A DNA stretch of 64,000 nt from an uncultured Pelagibacteraceae bacterium. GTDB taxonomy: Bacteria; Pseudomonadota; Alphaproteobacteria; Pelagibacterales; Pelagibacteraceae. Position numbers and translations under genes: made by a program. The stretch is from assembly GCA_902586485.1 (NCBI GenBank), contig CACIHO010000001.1, forward strand, positions 124,001 through 188,000. Reading direction: 5' to 3'. This document shows positions 50,252-59,968 of the stretch, in pieces. The notes under the pieces were generated by a model, which saw only the letters and a list, made by a program, of their open reading frames with translations, did no database searches and was not told where the DNA came from. Within the stretch, counting starts at the first letter, position 1. Each line of letters opens with the position of its first letter.

Positions 50252-51702
50252 ATTTTCTGATCATATTCACCAACTTTACCTGTTTTTTTTAACAAATCGT
50301 CAATAAAATTGAAGATTTTTTTCTTTCTTTCATCTGATGTTGGACTTTCAGTCACAATAACTAAAGATGGTTTGTTTGAAGAAGCTCTTATAAGCCCCCA
50401 AGAACCATCTTCCAATGAGAACCTAACTCCATTAACAGTTAAAACATCATTAATAACTTGGCCATCTATTTCAGTTTTGTTTTCTTTTAAATTTTTAATT
50501 TGCTTGACTAGCTTCTCAACAACTAAATATTTTTCTTCATCTTTGCAAAAAGGTGCCATGGTTGGTGTTTGAAATGTATTGGGTAATTCACTAATAATTT
50601 CACTCATTTTTTTATTTTGATTATCTAATAAGTGACATACTTGAATTGCTGAATTAATACCATCATCATATCCAAAACCTAATGGTTGATTAAAGAAAAA
50701 ATGACCACTTTTTTCAAAGCCTGCTAATGCTTTTTCAGTGTTTACTTTTCTTTTAATGTGAGAATGACCTGTTTTCCAATAAATTGTTTCACAATTGTTT
50801 TCAATTAATATTACATCTTTTGAATACAAACCTGTTGATTTTACATCTACAACAAATTTAGAATTTTTATGTTTATTTGATAGATTTCTAGCTATCAGAA
50901 GACCTATCTTATCTGAAAATATTTCATTACCCTTATCGTCAATAACTCCAACTCTATCTCCATCACCATCAAATCCAAAACCTATATCAGCATTGTTTTC
51001 TTTGACTGTTCTAGCTATTTCATGAAGCATTTTTAGATCTTCAGGGTTTGGGTTGTATTTAGGAAAATTCCAATCTAGTTTACAATCTAATTCTACTACT
51101 TCACATCCAATACCTCTTAGAATATCTGGAGCAAAAATACCTGCAGTTCCATTCCCACAAGCCACCACAGCTTTTATTTTTTTATTAATTTTATTTTTAC
51201 TAATTAAGTCACTTTTATAAATTTTATCAAAATCTTTTATTTGTTTTTCATTACCTTCACCTTTTGTAAATTTTTCATTTAAGGTAATTTCTTTTAATTC
51301 CTTCATTTCTTCAGGTGCATGAGTTAGCCCTTTTTTGATTCCCATTTTCACGCCAGTCCACCCATTTTCATTATGACTTGCAGTAACCATAGCAACTGCA
51401 TCTGCATCTAAATTGAATTGTGCAAAATAAACCATGGGAGACAACGAAAGACCAATATCCTCTATGCTGCATCCCGTAGACATTAATCCTTTTTTGAGAG
51501 CAGTTTTTATTTCTTCACTATAGGAACGGTAATCATGACCTATTATGATTCTGGGATTGTCTTTTTTGGTATGTATTTTTATCTGTGATCCTAAACCCTT
51601 ACCAAGATTCTTTATACCTGCTAAATTTATGTCTTTCTCATACAACCATCGGGCGTCATATTCTCTAAAACCGTAGGGATCTATTTTTATATTTTGGCTC
51701 AC
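50248..51702 (-). CDS. Phosphomannomutase/phosphoglucomutase
   Basis: A 484-residue alpha-D-phosphohexomutase with four domains. The phosphoserine loop is VTASHNENGWTG (about residues 107-118), the metal loop is FGFDGDGDRVGVID (about 243-256), the sugar-specificity loop is GFEKSGHFFFN, and the C-terminal phosphate loop is near EDGSWGLIRASSNKPSLVI. It interconverts hexose 1- and 6-phosphates for surface glycan or storage sugar precursors. The start is GTG; no better ATG fits with the conserved FREYDARWLY only 14 residues in. It diverges from nrdA and converges with the charged helical gene. Confidence 0.9.
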   Translation of the reverse strand: MSQNIKIDPYGFREYDARWLYEKDINLAGIKNLGKGLGSQIKIHTKKDNPRIIIGHDYRSYSEEIKTALKKGLMSTGCSIEDIGLSLSPMVYFAQFNLDADAVAMVTASHNENGWTGVKMGIKKGLTHAPEEMKELKEITLNEKFTKGEGNEKQIKDFDKIYKSDLISKNKINKKIKAVVACGNGTAGIFAPDILRGIGCEVVELDCKLDWNFPKYNPNPEDLKMLHEIARTVKENNADIGFGFDGDGDRVGVIDDKGNEIFSDKIGLLIARNLSNKHKNSKFVVDVKSTGLYSKDVILIENNCETIYWKTGHSHIKRKVNTEKALAGFEKSGHFFFNQPLGFGYDDGINSAIQVCHLLDNQNKKMSEIISELPNTFQTPTMAPFCKDEEKYLVVEKLVKQIKNLKENKTEIDGQVINDVLTVNGVRFSLEDGSWGLIRASSNKPSLVIVTESPTSDERKKKIFNFIDDLLKKTGKVGEYDQKI

Positions 51703-51835
51703 TGGTTATTTACATACTGTTTATTATGTTAATTTCTTGAAAAATTTTTTATTTTTTTATTGATTATCATATTGTCGCGTTCTATAAATGTTCTATTGTA
51801 CAAAAGTTTATATTGTATATTTACGATAAACGCCT

Positions 51836-51850
51836 ACAACATATAGTTGT
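51836..51850. promoter_or_regulatory. Inverted repeat upstream of nrdA, possible NrdR-type site
   Basis: ACAAC-ATATA-GTTGT is a 5+5 bp dyad with an AT core, 33 bases before the nrdA start. It recalls NrdR boxes, but its odd 15-base length and partial match to the 16-base consensus leave doubt. A second short palindrome, TTGTACAA, lies at 51796-51803. NrdR boxes usually occur in pairs about three helical turns apart, and I see no clear second copy. Confidence 0.3.
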
Positions 51851-51883
51851 TTTCGTACTAATAACAAAATATAATTAAAATTT

Positions 51884-53824
51884 ATGAATAAGATTCTTTC
51901 TCAAGCCCTCAAAAAAGCTGTCTCTGAATATAGCCCAGCAGTTAAAGAGGTCTCAAAAGGCAATAGACCAGATCTTTTTTCGTTAAACAATGAAACAGAA
52001 CTTTTTCAAAACGATAAAGGCATCATAATTAAAATTGATAGATCAAAAGACACAAACTTAACTGATTTTGGAAAAGCGACTTTAAAAGATAGATATCTTG
52101 GTCCAAACGAGTCCTATCAAGACTTGTTTGCAAGAGTAGCTAGCACATACTCTGATGATAACTTACATGCTCAAAGAATTTACAATTATATTAGCAACCT
52201 TTGGTTTATGCCTGCTACTCCAGTTTTGTCAAATGGTGGAACTAAAAGAGGTTTACCAATTTCATGTTTTTTAAATGAAGCTTCAGACAGCTTGGGTGGA
52301 ATTTTAGATCTTTGGAGTGAGAATGTTTGGCTTGCTGCTAAGGGTGGTGGTATCGGAAGTTATTGGGGTAACTTAAGATCTATTGGAGAGAAAATTGGAA
52401 AAGTTGGAAAGACTTCAGGAATAATTCCTTTCATAAAAGTTATGGACTCATTGACGATGGCAATTAGTCAAGGTTCATTAAGAAGAGGGTCAGCAGCTTG
52501 TTATCTTCCAATTGATCATCCTGAGATTGAGGAATTTATAGAGATGAGAAGACCTACAGGTGGAGACCCAAATAGAAAAGCTTTAAATTTACATCATGGC
52601 GTTTTAGTTTCAGATGCTTTTATGAGAGCAGTTGAAACTGATGAACAATGGGCATTGAAAAGTCCTGCTGATGGAAGTATTCAGCAAACTATTTCTGCAA
52701 GAAATTTATGGATTAGATTATTAACAGCAAGAATAGAAACTGGTGAACCTTATATAATTTACATTGATACTGTTAACAGACAAATTCCGCAACATCATAA
52801 GTTAGCAAATCTTACAGTTAAAACCTCTAATCTTTGTAGTGAAATAACCTTACCAACAGGTATTGATAAAGATGGAAGAGATAGAACAGCTGTGTGTTGC
52901 CTATCTTCTTTAAATTTAGAAAAATACGATGAATGGAAAGATGATCCAGATATGATTAATGATGTGATGAGATTTTTAGATAACGTCTTGTCAGATTTTA
53001 TTAATAAAGCACCAGATCAATTCAAAGATGCAAAATATTCAGCTGAAAGAGAAAGAAGCGTTGGATTAGGTGTGATGGGATTTCATTCATTTTTACAGAA
53101 AAATAGAATTCCACTTGAGTCTGTAATGGCAAAATCATGGAATAAAAAAATATTTAAAAATATTCATGAGAAAGTAAATCAAGCATCGAAAGATTTGGCT
53201 GAAGAGAGAGGAGCTTGTCCAGATGCAGCTGAATATGGTTTCAAGGAAAGATTTTCAAATAAAACAGCAATAGCCCCAACAGCTTCGATTTCAATTATTT
53301 GTGGTGGAGCATCTCCAGGTGTAGAGCCTATTGCAGCAAATAGCTATACACACAAGACTCTTTCAGGATCTTTTAATGTTAGAAATAGATATTTAGAGGA
53401 AATTCTTCAGGGGCATGGTAAAAATGATGATGAAACATGGTCTACAATTACCACTAATCAAGGCTCAGTTAATCATCTAGATTTCCTTACAGATCTTGAA
53501 AAAGACGTATTTAAAACTGCATTTGAGCTTAACCAAAATTGGATAATTGAATTAAGTGGTGACAGAACGCCATTTATTTCACAAGCTCAATCAGTTAATT
53601 TATTTTTACCAGCAGATGTTCATAAAAAAGAATTACATAAAATTCATTTTGATGCTTGGAAGAAAGGTTTAAAGAGCCTTTATTACTGTAGATCAAAATC
53701 AATTCAAAGGGCTGAAAATATTAATGATGCTAGATCAACAGATATTACAGCTAACGTTTATAAATCTAAAAATCAACCATCTAACAAAGAGCCAGAGTAC
53801 GAGGAGTGTTTATCATGTCAGTAG
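51884..53824 (+). CDS. nrdA: Ribonucleoside-diphosphate reductase alpha subunit (class I), no ATP cone
   Basis: Catalytic subunit of aerobic ribonucleotide reductase, 646 residues. The redox pair is Cys128 (LPISCFL) and one of Cys338/Cys339. The active-site Asn316, Cys318 and Glu320 lie in TSNLCSEITL, and the radical-transfer tyrosines are in LYYCRSKS near the end. The C-terminal ECLSCQ is the mobile cysteine tail that thioredoxin or glutaredoxin re-reduces. The N-terminus is short and lacks the roughly 90-residue ATP-cone found in many NrdA proteins. A 181-base leader precedes it. It overlaps nrdB by 10 bases. Confidence 0.94.
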   Translation: MNKILSQALKKAVSEYSPAVKEVSKGNRPDLFSLNNETELFQNDKGIIIKIDRSKDTNLTDFGKATLKDRYLGPNESYQDLFARVASTYSDDNLHAQRIYNYISNLWFMPATPVLSNGGTKRGLPISCFLNEASDSLGGILDLWSENVWLAAKGGGIGSYWGNLRSIGEKIGKVGKTSGIIPFIKVMDSLTMAISQGSLRRGSAACYLPIDHPEIEEFIEMRRPTGGDPNRKALNLHHGVLVSDAFMRAVETDEQWALKSPADGSIQQTISARNLWIRLLTARIETGEPYIIYIDTVNRQIPQHHKLANLTVKTSNLCSEITLPTGIDKDGRDRTAVCCLSSLNLEKYDEWKDDPDMINDVMRFLDNVLSDFINKAPDQFKDAKYSAERERSVGLGVMGFHSFLQKNRIPLESVMAKSWNKKIFKNIHEKVNQASKDLAEERGACPDAAEYGFKERFSNKTAIAPTASISIICGGASPGVEPIAANSYTHKTLSGSFNVRNRYLEEILQGHGKNDDETWSTITTNQGSVNHLDFLTDLEKDVFKTAFELNQNWIIELSGDRTPFISQAQSVNLFLPADVHKKELHKIHFDAWKKGLKSLYYCRSKSIQRAENINDARSTDITANVYKSKNQPSNKEPEYEECLSCQ

Positions 53825-54822
53825 CAGAAAAGATTAATAAAGAAATTATTCAACCAAAAAAAATGGGATTGTTAGTCGAAAATCCTGTTTACAAACCTTT
53901 TAGATATCCATGGTGCTATGATGCTTGGTTAACTCAACAAAGAATTCATTGGTTGCCAGAAGAAGTCCCTCTTGGAGACGATGTTAGAGATTGGCAAAAA
54001 AATCTTTCGCAACCAGAAAAAAATTTATTAACTCAAATTTTCAGATTTTTTACTCAAGCAGATGTAGAAGTTAATAATTGTTATTTAAGACATTACACTA
54101 CTGTATTTAAACCTACAGAAGTGTTAATGATGATGACAGCTTTTGCAGCTATGGAAACAGTTCATGTAGCTGCCTATTCACATTTGTTAGATACAATTGG
54201 TATGCCAGAGTCAGAATATTCAGCTTTCATGAAATATAAAGAAATGAAAGACAAGTACGATTATATGCAAGGTTTTAATGTAAATTCAAAAGAGGACATT
54301 GCAAAAACTGTTGCCGTTTTTAGTGCTTTCACCGAAGGATTACAATTGTTTGCAAGTTTTGCTATTTTATTAAATTTTCCAAGACATAATAAAATGAAAG
54401 GAATGGGACAGATAGTTACTTGGTCTGTAAGAGATGAAACACTTCATTGTAATTCTATGATCAGAATTTTTAAGGAGTTTATAAAAGAAAATCCTGAAAT
54501 CTGGACACCAAAATTAAAAAAAGAACTTTATGAAGCTTGTAGAATAATTGTTGAGCATGAAGATGCTTTTATTGATTTAGCTTTTGAAATGGGTCCAATG
54601 GAAGGTTTAACTGCTCAAGAAGTTAAAGATTATATTAGGTTCATTGCAAATAGACGACTTATTCAATTAGGATTAGAACCAATTTATGATGTCCAAAAAA
54701 ATCCACTAACTTGGTTGGATACAATGCTCAATGCTGTTGAGCATATGAATTTCTTTGAAGGAAGGGCTACGGAATATTCTAAAGCATCAACACAAGGGAC
54801 TTGGGCAGAAGCTTTTAGTTAA
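53815..54822 (+). CDS. nrdB: Ribonucleoside-diphosphate reductase beta subunit
   Basis: Radical-generating subunit, 335 residues from the ATG at 53815; an upstream in-frame GTG at 53806 is less likely. The diiron ligands are visible: the aspartate in FTQADVEVNN, Glu and His in AMETVHVAAYSH, Glu in FTEGLQLFASF, and Glu and His in VRDETLHCNS. The tyrosyl-radical residue is the Tyr four after that first His (VAAYSH), so this is a class Ia-like tyrosyl-radical enzyme. There is no N-terminal ATP-cone. It overlaps nrdA by 10 bases, indicating coupled translation. Confidence 0.94.
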   Translation: MSVAEKINKEIIQPKKMGLLVENPVYKPFRYPWCYDAWLTQQRIHWLPEEVPLGDDVRDWQKNLSQPEKNLLTQIFRFFTQADVEVNNCYLRHYTTVFKPTEVLMMMTAFAAMETVHVAAYSHLLDTIGMPESEYSAFMKYKEMKDKYDYMQGFNVNSKEDIAKTVAVFSAFTEGLQLFASFAILLNFPRHNKMKGMGQIVTWSVRDETLHCNSMIRIFKEFIKENPEIWTPKLKKELYEACRIIVEHEDAFIDLAFEMGPMEGLTAQEVKDYIRFIANRRLIQLGLEPIYDVQKNPLTWLDTMLNAVEHMNFFEGRATEYSKASTQGTWAEAFS

Positions 54823-54830
54823 GATACTAA

Positions 54831-55004
54831 ATGTTTAAAAAATATATATATATATTTTTTTTTGTACTTACTACATCCTGCAATACAGTGACAGGAACTA
54901 TTGAAGGAACAGCTCTTGGTGTTGTAAAAGATGTTAAAAGCACTTATCACTATTCTACATGTGTTTTTACTAAAGTTACCTGTGGTGATCTTGATTTAGA
55001 TTGA
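54831..55004 (+). CDS. Small lipoprotein (57 aa) of unknown function
   Basis: A short gene that length cut-offs can miss. MFKKYIYIFFF is a basic then hydrophobic signal sequence, and LTTSC ends in a lipobox with Cys17 as the lipidated residue. The remaining 40 residues start NTVTGTIEGTALGVVKDVK, with two further cysteines (STCVF and VTCGD) that could pair. It lies 8 bases after nrdB and 7 bases before the methyltransferase gene. I recognise no family. The architecture is like entericidin-sized lipoproteins, but no homology is claimed. Confidence 0.6.
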   Translation: MFKKYIYIFFFVLTTSCNTVTGTIEGTALGVVKDVKSTYHYSTCVFTKVTCGDLDLD

Positions 55005-55011
55005 AAATCCT

Positions 55012-55641
55012 TTGAAATATAAAAAATATTTTAGAAAGACTAGCTTAAAACAAAATGGGGTTGGTGATTTATTTTTAAAAGAAGTTCAAACAAAAAAACC
55101 AAAAATTTTTCTTGAGGTTGGTGTTTTTCATGGAGTAACAGCACGTAATATTTGTGAATTGTTAAATAAAATTCACGGTAAAAATTTTAAATATATAGGT
55201 TTAGATTTATTTGAGGAAAATAAAGAAAGTAAAGATGAGATAATACCAAATACACAATTTTCTAATCCTATAAAAAATATATATTTCAAATATATAAAAA
55301 AACAAAATCCATACAGTTTAGTAGCTGTTAAGGATCTTCTTAAAAAATTTACAGATAATATTTCTTTACTTAAAGGAAACTCAAATAAAATTTTAAAAAA
55401 AATTAATATGTCCAAAATTGATTATGTTTTTCTTGATGGGGGACATGATTATCAAACTGTAAAAAATGATTTAAATTCTTGTAAAGAAGTTATAGTAAAC
55501 AATGGAACAGTGCTTTGTGACGATTATGATTTATCTTATGCTCCTGGAGTTAAACAAGCTATAGATGAGTTTACTTTTGAGAATGATTTTAAGTGTACTA
55601 AAATATGCAATGATAGATTCGCTAAAATAGAAAAAAAATAA
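55012..55641 (+). CDS. Class I SAM-dependent methyltransferase-like protein
   Basis: A 209-residue protein with a Methyltransf_24-type Rossmann core. PKIFLEVGVFHGVTARNICEL is motif I (LEVGVFHG), KYIGLDLFEENKE is the acidic strand 2 end, KIDYVFLDGGHDYQTVKND is strand 4 and NGTVLCDDYD is strand 5. The start is TTG at 55012; no in-frame ATG upstream is available before a stop at 54997. It follows the small lipoprotein by 7 bases and converges with prpC, one base apart. The substrate is unknown; related proteins modify sugars or small metabolites. Confidence 0.7.
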   Translation: MKYKKYFRKTSLKQNGVGDLFLKEVQTKKPKIFLEVGVFHGVTARNICELLNKIHGKNFKYIGLDLFEENKESKDEIIPNTQFSNPIKNIYFKYIKKQNPYSLVAVKDLLKKFTDNISLLKGNSNKILKKINMSKIDYVFLDGGHDYQTVKNDLNSCKEVIVNNGTVLCDDYDLSYAPGVKQAIDEFTFENDFKCTKICNDRFAKIEKK

Positions 55642-55642
55642 T

Positions 55643-56767
55643 TTATCTTTGATTTAATTCTAATACTTTTCGATGTTTACTTCCCTTATAACTTGCCAAT
55701 GGTCTAATAAGTTTATTTGCAGCATGTTGTTCCATTATATGGGCAGACCATCCTGTAATTCTTGAAATAACAAAAATAGGTGTAAAGAAATCAGTATCAA
55801 AACCCATCAAATGATAAGTTGGACCCGTAGGGTAGTCTACATTAGGGTAGATATTTTTTTCTTTAATCATTACTTTTTCCACAATGTCATAAATTTTTTC
55901 AAATTTTTTATCTTTTTTCACCTTAGCAACTTTACTAAAATATTCTCTCATAGTTGGAACTCTAGAGTCGCCTGACTTATAAACTCTGTGACCAAATCCC
56001 ATCACAACTTCTTTATTTTTAAGTGCATTATTTATCCACCTAAGAGCATTTTCAGGTTTTTTTATTTTATTCATCATGTGCATAACTTCTTCATTAGCAC
56101 CACCATGTAGAGGCCCTTTTAAACTTGCTATTGCTCCAGTAATTGCACCGTGAATGTCCGATAAACTACTTGTAATTGTTCTTGCAGTAAAAGTTGAAAC
56201 ATTAAAACTATGTTCTGCATATAGAATTAAAGAAACATCAAAAGCTTTTACAATTTCTTTTTGAGGAACTTTACCAAAACACATATAGAAAAAATTTTCA
56301 GCAAAAGTTAAAGTTTTTTTTGGTTTTATAATTTTTTTTCCTTTTCTGATTCTATAAAAGGCTGCTAAAGCAGTAGGAGTTTTAGCAAATATTCTTAATG
56401 CCTTCCTCATGTTTGCCTCAGGTGAAGAATCTGCAGTTTCTTTATCTTCTAAACCCATGACACTAACAGCAGTTCTTGCTACATCCATTGGGTGAGATTT
56501 CTTTGGCATATGTTTTATTATTTCATATAAATTTTTTGTTAATTCCCTATTGTTTTTTTCTTCTTTTTCAAATTTTCTAAGCTGAATAGTATTTGGAAGA
56601 TCTTTATTTAAAATTAAATATGCAACCTCCTCAAATCTACAATATTCACACAAATCTTGAGCAGCGTATCCTCTATAAGTAAGAGAATTAATTTCAGGCA
56701 TTACTTTTGAAACCTCAGTTTCATCCACAACTATTCCAAGCAACCCCTTTTTTATATCATCACTCAT
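55643..56767 (-). CDS. prpC: 2-methylcitrate synthase (citrate synthase family)
   Basis: A 374-residue citrate synthase-fold enzyme. EINSLTYRGYAAQDLCE near the N-terminus, ILYAEHSFNVSTFTAR with the first catalytic His, LKGPLHGGANEEV with the second and GFGHRVYKSGDSR with the third, plus YPTGPTYHLMGFD. The length and SLTYRGY start match bacterial methylcitrate synthases, and the gene is last in an operon with prpD and prpB, which decides the name. It condenses propionyl-CoA with oxaloacetate. Its start overlaps the prpB stop by one base. Confidence 0.9.
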   Translation of the reverse strand: MSDDIKKGLLGIVVDETEVSKVMPEINSLTYRGYAAQDLCEYCRFEEVAYLILNKDLPNTIQLRKFEKEEKNNRELTKNLYEIIKHMPKKSHPMDVARTAVSVMGLEDKETADSSPEANMRKALRIFAKTPTALAAFYRIRKGKKIIKPKKTLTFAENFFYMCFGKVPQKEIVKAFDVSLILYAEHSFNVSTFTARTITSSLSDIHGAITGAIASLKGPLHGGANEEVMHMMNKIKKPENALRWINNALKNKEVVMGFGHRVYKSGDSRVPTMREYFSKVAKVKKDKKFEKIYDIVEKVMIKEKNIYPNVDYPTGPTYHLMGFDTDFFTPIFVISRITGWSAHIMEQHAANKLIRPLASYKGSKHRKVLELNQR

Positions 56768-57663
56768 TATTCATGTCCTTCAGTACTAAAATTATAAATT
56801 TTTTCATCTAGTGATTTGTATTTTTCATAATCAACTAATTCATAAAGTCTTTTTCTAGTTTGCATTTTATCTATTATATTGTTCTGATGTCCATTTGCAT
56901 AAATGTCTCTTAATCCATCTTCTACATTTTTCATTGCTAATCTTTGTGTTGTTACAGGATAAATTACAATATTATATCCAAAGTTTTCTAAATCTTTGTA
57001 GCTAAACAATTTAGACTTACCAAATTCAGTCATATTAGCTAACAAGTATCCAGACAATTTTTTTCGAACTTTTTCAAAATCTTTTTCATCTTGAAGTGCT
57101 TCTGGAAATATTATTTCAGCACCAGCATCAATGTAGGCTTTACACCTGTCAATCATTTTATCAATACCTTCAACGCTCTTAGCATCTGAACGTGCTATAA
57201 TTTTAAAATTTTGATCTTTTTTTGCAGCAAGACATTCTTTAATTTTTTTAACCATATCATCAGTTGATATAAGCTCTTTATTATCAAGATGACCACATCT
57301 TTTTCTCTCTATTTGATCCTCTAAGTGAACACCAGTTATTCCAAATTTTTCAAATGTTTCTATAGTTTCTTTACAAGATTTAAATCCTGTATCTATATCA
57401 ACTATTGTTGGAAGATTAGTAACTCTAGAAATTAAATAAGATCTTGTACTAACATCTTGTAAAGTTGTTAAGCCAATATCAGGAAAACCAAGGTCATTAG
57501 CCATTACTCCACCAGATACATAAACAGCATCATATCCAATTTCTTCTATTAATTTCGCTGTCAAAGGATTGTATGCACCTGGAACTCTTAATATTTTATT
57601 TGATTTTAATTTTTGATCAAAATCCAATCTTTTTTGACTTGGTTCTTTCTCCACAAAGTGCAT
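56767..57663 (-). CDS. prpB: 2-methylisocitrate lyase
   Basis: A 298-residue PEP-mutase/isocitrate-lyase superfamily enzyme. VPGAYNPLTAKLIEEIGYDAVYVSGG (core PGAYNPLTAKLIEEIG), the Mg-binding VDIDTGF, the catalytic cysteine in RKRCGHLDNKELI, and IARSDAKSVEG are present. It cleaves 2-methylisocitrate to succinate and pyruvate. The length is normal. It lies between prpD and prpC in a minus-strand operon with one-base stop/start overlaps on both sides, so translation is coupled. Confidence 0.93.
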   Translation of the reverse strand: MHFVEKEPSQKRLDFDQKLKSNKILRVPGAYNPLTAKLIEEIGYDAVYVSGGVMANDLGFPDIGLTTLQDVSTRSYLISRVTNLPTIVDIDTGFKSCKETIETFEKFGITGVHLEDQIERKRCGHLDNKELISTDDMVKKIKECLAAKKDQNFKIIARSDAKSVEGIDKMIDRCKAYIDAGAEIIFPEALQDEKDFEKVRKKLSGYLLANMTEFGKSKLFSYKDLENFGYNIVIYPVTTQRLAMKNVEDGLRDIYANGHQNNIIDKMQTRKRLYELVDYEKYKSLDEKIYNFSTEGHE

Positions 57664-59165
57664 TAAAAAATCCCCCTTTTATTATTTTTTTTTAATTTAT
57701 TTTTTTTTACTTCAATATTTAATTTATGAAGTTGACCAGGTTTTAAATTTTTTAAATTTTGTACTGTTTTTAAAAAACGATCACTCTCTTTTCTATCTAA
57801 AATACCATCAGTTAAAGTTAAAAATTTATTTATATAATTTTCTCTCTTAAACGGTCTAGCACCATATGTATGTGCGTCCGCTCTATCTAGTTCCTCTGTT
57901 ATTTTTTTTCCGTTATTAAGTGTCACAACTACTTTAGCTCCAAATGCTTTATTCTTTGGATTGGGATCGTGATATTTCTTTGTCCATTTTTTATCTTCAT
58001 ATGTTTTTATTGATTTCCAAATCTTAATGGTACTTTTCCTGTTTGCTCTAGATTTAGTATAAGATTTAACATGATGCCAATCTCCATCTTCCAAGGCTAC
58101 AGCAAAAATATACATTATAGAATGATCCAATGTTTCTCTACTAGCATTAGGATCCATTTTTTGAGGGTCATTTGCGCCCGTACCTATTACGTAATGAGTA
58201 TGATGACTTGTAAAAATATCAATTTTTTTAATAAGTTTTAAACTTGAAATTTTTGTTTTTAGTTTTTTAGCTAAATCTATTAATGCTTGTGATTGATATT
58301 CTGCAGAATATTCTTTTGTATATGTCTCTAAAATAGCTTTTTTACTTTCACCTTTTTTTGGCAATGGGACTTTGTAGTTAGCTTTTATACCATCCAATAT
58401 TCTTGCAATTACACTATCCTCACCTTCGTATATCGGACTTGGAGCATCTTCACCTCTCATAGCTCTATCTACAGCTTCGATAGCAAGCTTGCCTGCATGT
58501 GCTGGAGCATAAGCTTTCCAACTTGAAATTTCTCCTTTTCTAGATTGTCTAGTAGATATTGTTGTATGTAGTGCCTGTTGAACAGCCTGATAAATAGTTT
58601 CAGTATTTAATTTTAACATAGTTCCTAATCCAGCAGCCACACTCGGCCCTAAATGAGCAATATGATCGACTTTATGCTTATGTAAACAAATTCCTTTAAC
58701 TAAATTTACTTGTACTTCGTATGCAGTAATTATTCCTTTTAGTAAATCCAATCCACTTTTTTTATTTTGTTGTGCAACACTTATAAGTGGAGGTATGTTA
58801 TCACCGGGATGACTATAATCTGCTGCTAAAAAAGTGTCATGAAAATCTAATTCTCTAACTGCGGTTCCATTAGACCAAGCTGCCCATTCGCAATCAAATT
58901 TTAATTTTGAGTTTACACCAAATATAGTAGCACCATTTTTTCTAGAATGTTTTAACGCCATCTCTCTAGATGAGATTACTGGCCTTCTATTTAACGAAGC
59001 AATTGCAACAGAAGCATTATCAATTATTCTATTAATAACCATTTCGATAGCGTCTTTATTTAATTTAGAATTATCACTTGCTATCTCTGCTATTTTCCAA
59101 GCAAGCTGTTTCCTCTTTGGAAGATTTATTTTTGATGGATATACTTTAACATTATGTAATAACAA
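57663..59165 (-). CDS. prpD: 2-methylcitrate dehydratase PrpD
   Basis: A 500-residue MmgE/PrpD-family enzyme that dehydrates 2-methylcitrate. [46 protein letters not shown] spans the active-site region (key pieces [14 protein letters not shown] and [14 protein letters not shown]). [35 protein letters not shown] (pieces [16 protein letters not shown]) and [11 protein letters not shown] are also conserved. Translation starts at TTG 59165, supported by an AGGAG ribosome site on the minus strand (59175-59171), 5 bases away. First gene of the prpDBC operon; no prpR-type regulator or acyl-CoA synthetase is adjacent. Confidence 0.92.
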   Translation of the reverse strand: MLLHNVKVYPSKINLPKRKQLAWKIAEIASDNSKLNKDAIEMVINRIIDNASVAIASLNRRPVISSREMALKHSRKNGATIFGVNSKLKFDCEWAAWSNGTAVRELDFHDTFLAADYSHPGDNIPPLISVAQQNKKSGLDLLKGIITAYEVQVNLVKGICLHKHKVDHIAHLGPSVAAGLGTMLKLNTETIYQAVQQALHTTISTRQSRKGEISSWKAYAPAHAGKLAIEAVDRAMRGEDAPSPIYEGEDSVIARILDGIKANYKVPLPKKGESKKAILETYTKEYSAEYQSQALIDLAKKLKTKISSLKLIKKIDIFTSHHTHYVIGTGANDPQKMDPNASRETLDHSIMYIFAVALEDGDWHHVKSYTKSRANRKSTIKIWKSIKTYEDKKWTKKYHDPNPKNKAFGAKVVVTLNNGKKITEELDRADAHTYGARPFKRENYINKFLTLTDGILDRKESDRFLKTVQNLKNLKPGQLHKLNIEVKKNKLKKNNKRGIF

Positions 59166-59218
59166 AATAACTCCTACTTTGTGATTTTGTTTTAATAGTT
59201 AAAATAAATTAATCAATA

Positions 59219-59899
59219 TTAAAGATATTGAGTTACAATTTTTTCAATACCTACAAAGTCTTTTATTAAGTGATTATGATAAATTTCATCAACATTTTTT
59301 TCGGTATATCCGTCTTCTAATAAAATCATTGGAATTTGTGCCGCTTTTGCAGCATTTGCATCCGACTCACTATCGCCAATCATAATTGACTTATTTTTAC
59401 TACCATCTAAAATTTCTATGATTGTTGTTATGTGTCTTGGATCAGGTTTGCAATAATCAAAAGTATTATAACCAGCAACATACTCAAAGTAATCATATAT
59501 CCCAATTTTTTTTAGAAGATCTACCGCAAGATGTTCAGTTTTATTAGTACATACAGCCATTGATATATTTTCTTTTTTACACCAATTTAAAAAATCTTTT
59601 ACACCAACCATTAGAGTACTTTCATTTAAAATATTGTTTCCATAAAAAGAAATAAACTCATCTGTCATTTCGTTTTTAATTTTCTCATTAATCGAAATTA
59701 ATTCTTTTTTAGCCTGGCTCCATATGGATCTACCAATCATTACTCCAGCTCCTTGACCGACAGCACTTTTAAGTTCGTCAAGAGATTTTGTAGGGTATCC
59801 AAATTTCCTCATCACATGGTTATGAGCAAGCATTAGATCAGGTGCTGTGTCCACCAACGTACCATCTAAATCGAATAAAACTGTAAATTTTTGTTTCAT
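59219..59899 (-). CDS. gph: HAD-family phosphatase, phosphoglycolate phosphatase-like
   Basis: A 226-residue haloacid dehalogenase hydrolase. Motif I is VLFDLDGTLVDTAPD (nucleophile Asp10-12 region), motif II is MAVCTNKTEHLA, motif III lysine is in FDYCKPDPRH and motif IV is IMIGDSESDANAAKAA. The DTAPD start and alpha-helical cap match Gph, which removes 2-phosphoglycolate made during DNA repair. Other small phosphate esters are possible. It diverges from the GlmU-domain gene across 69 bases. Confidence 0.82.
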   Translation of the reverse strand: MKQKFTVLFDLDGTLVDTAPDLMLAHNHVMRKFGYPTKSLDELKSAVGQGAGVMIGRSIWSQAKKELISINEKIKNEMTDEFISFYGNNILNESTLMVGVKDFLNWCKKENISMAVCTNKTEHLAVDLLKKIGIYDYFEYVAGYNTFDYCKPDPRHITTIIEILDGSKNKSIMIGDSESDANAAKAAQIPMILLEDGYTEKNVDEIYHNHLIKDFVGIEKIVTQYL

Positions 59900-59968
59900 T
59901 TTAAAAGTATTTTAAAGAAATAAATTGTGAATTAATCAATGTATATACTTAATGTAAATCAAATTTAA

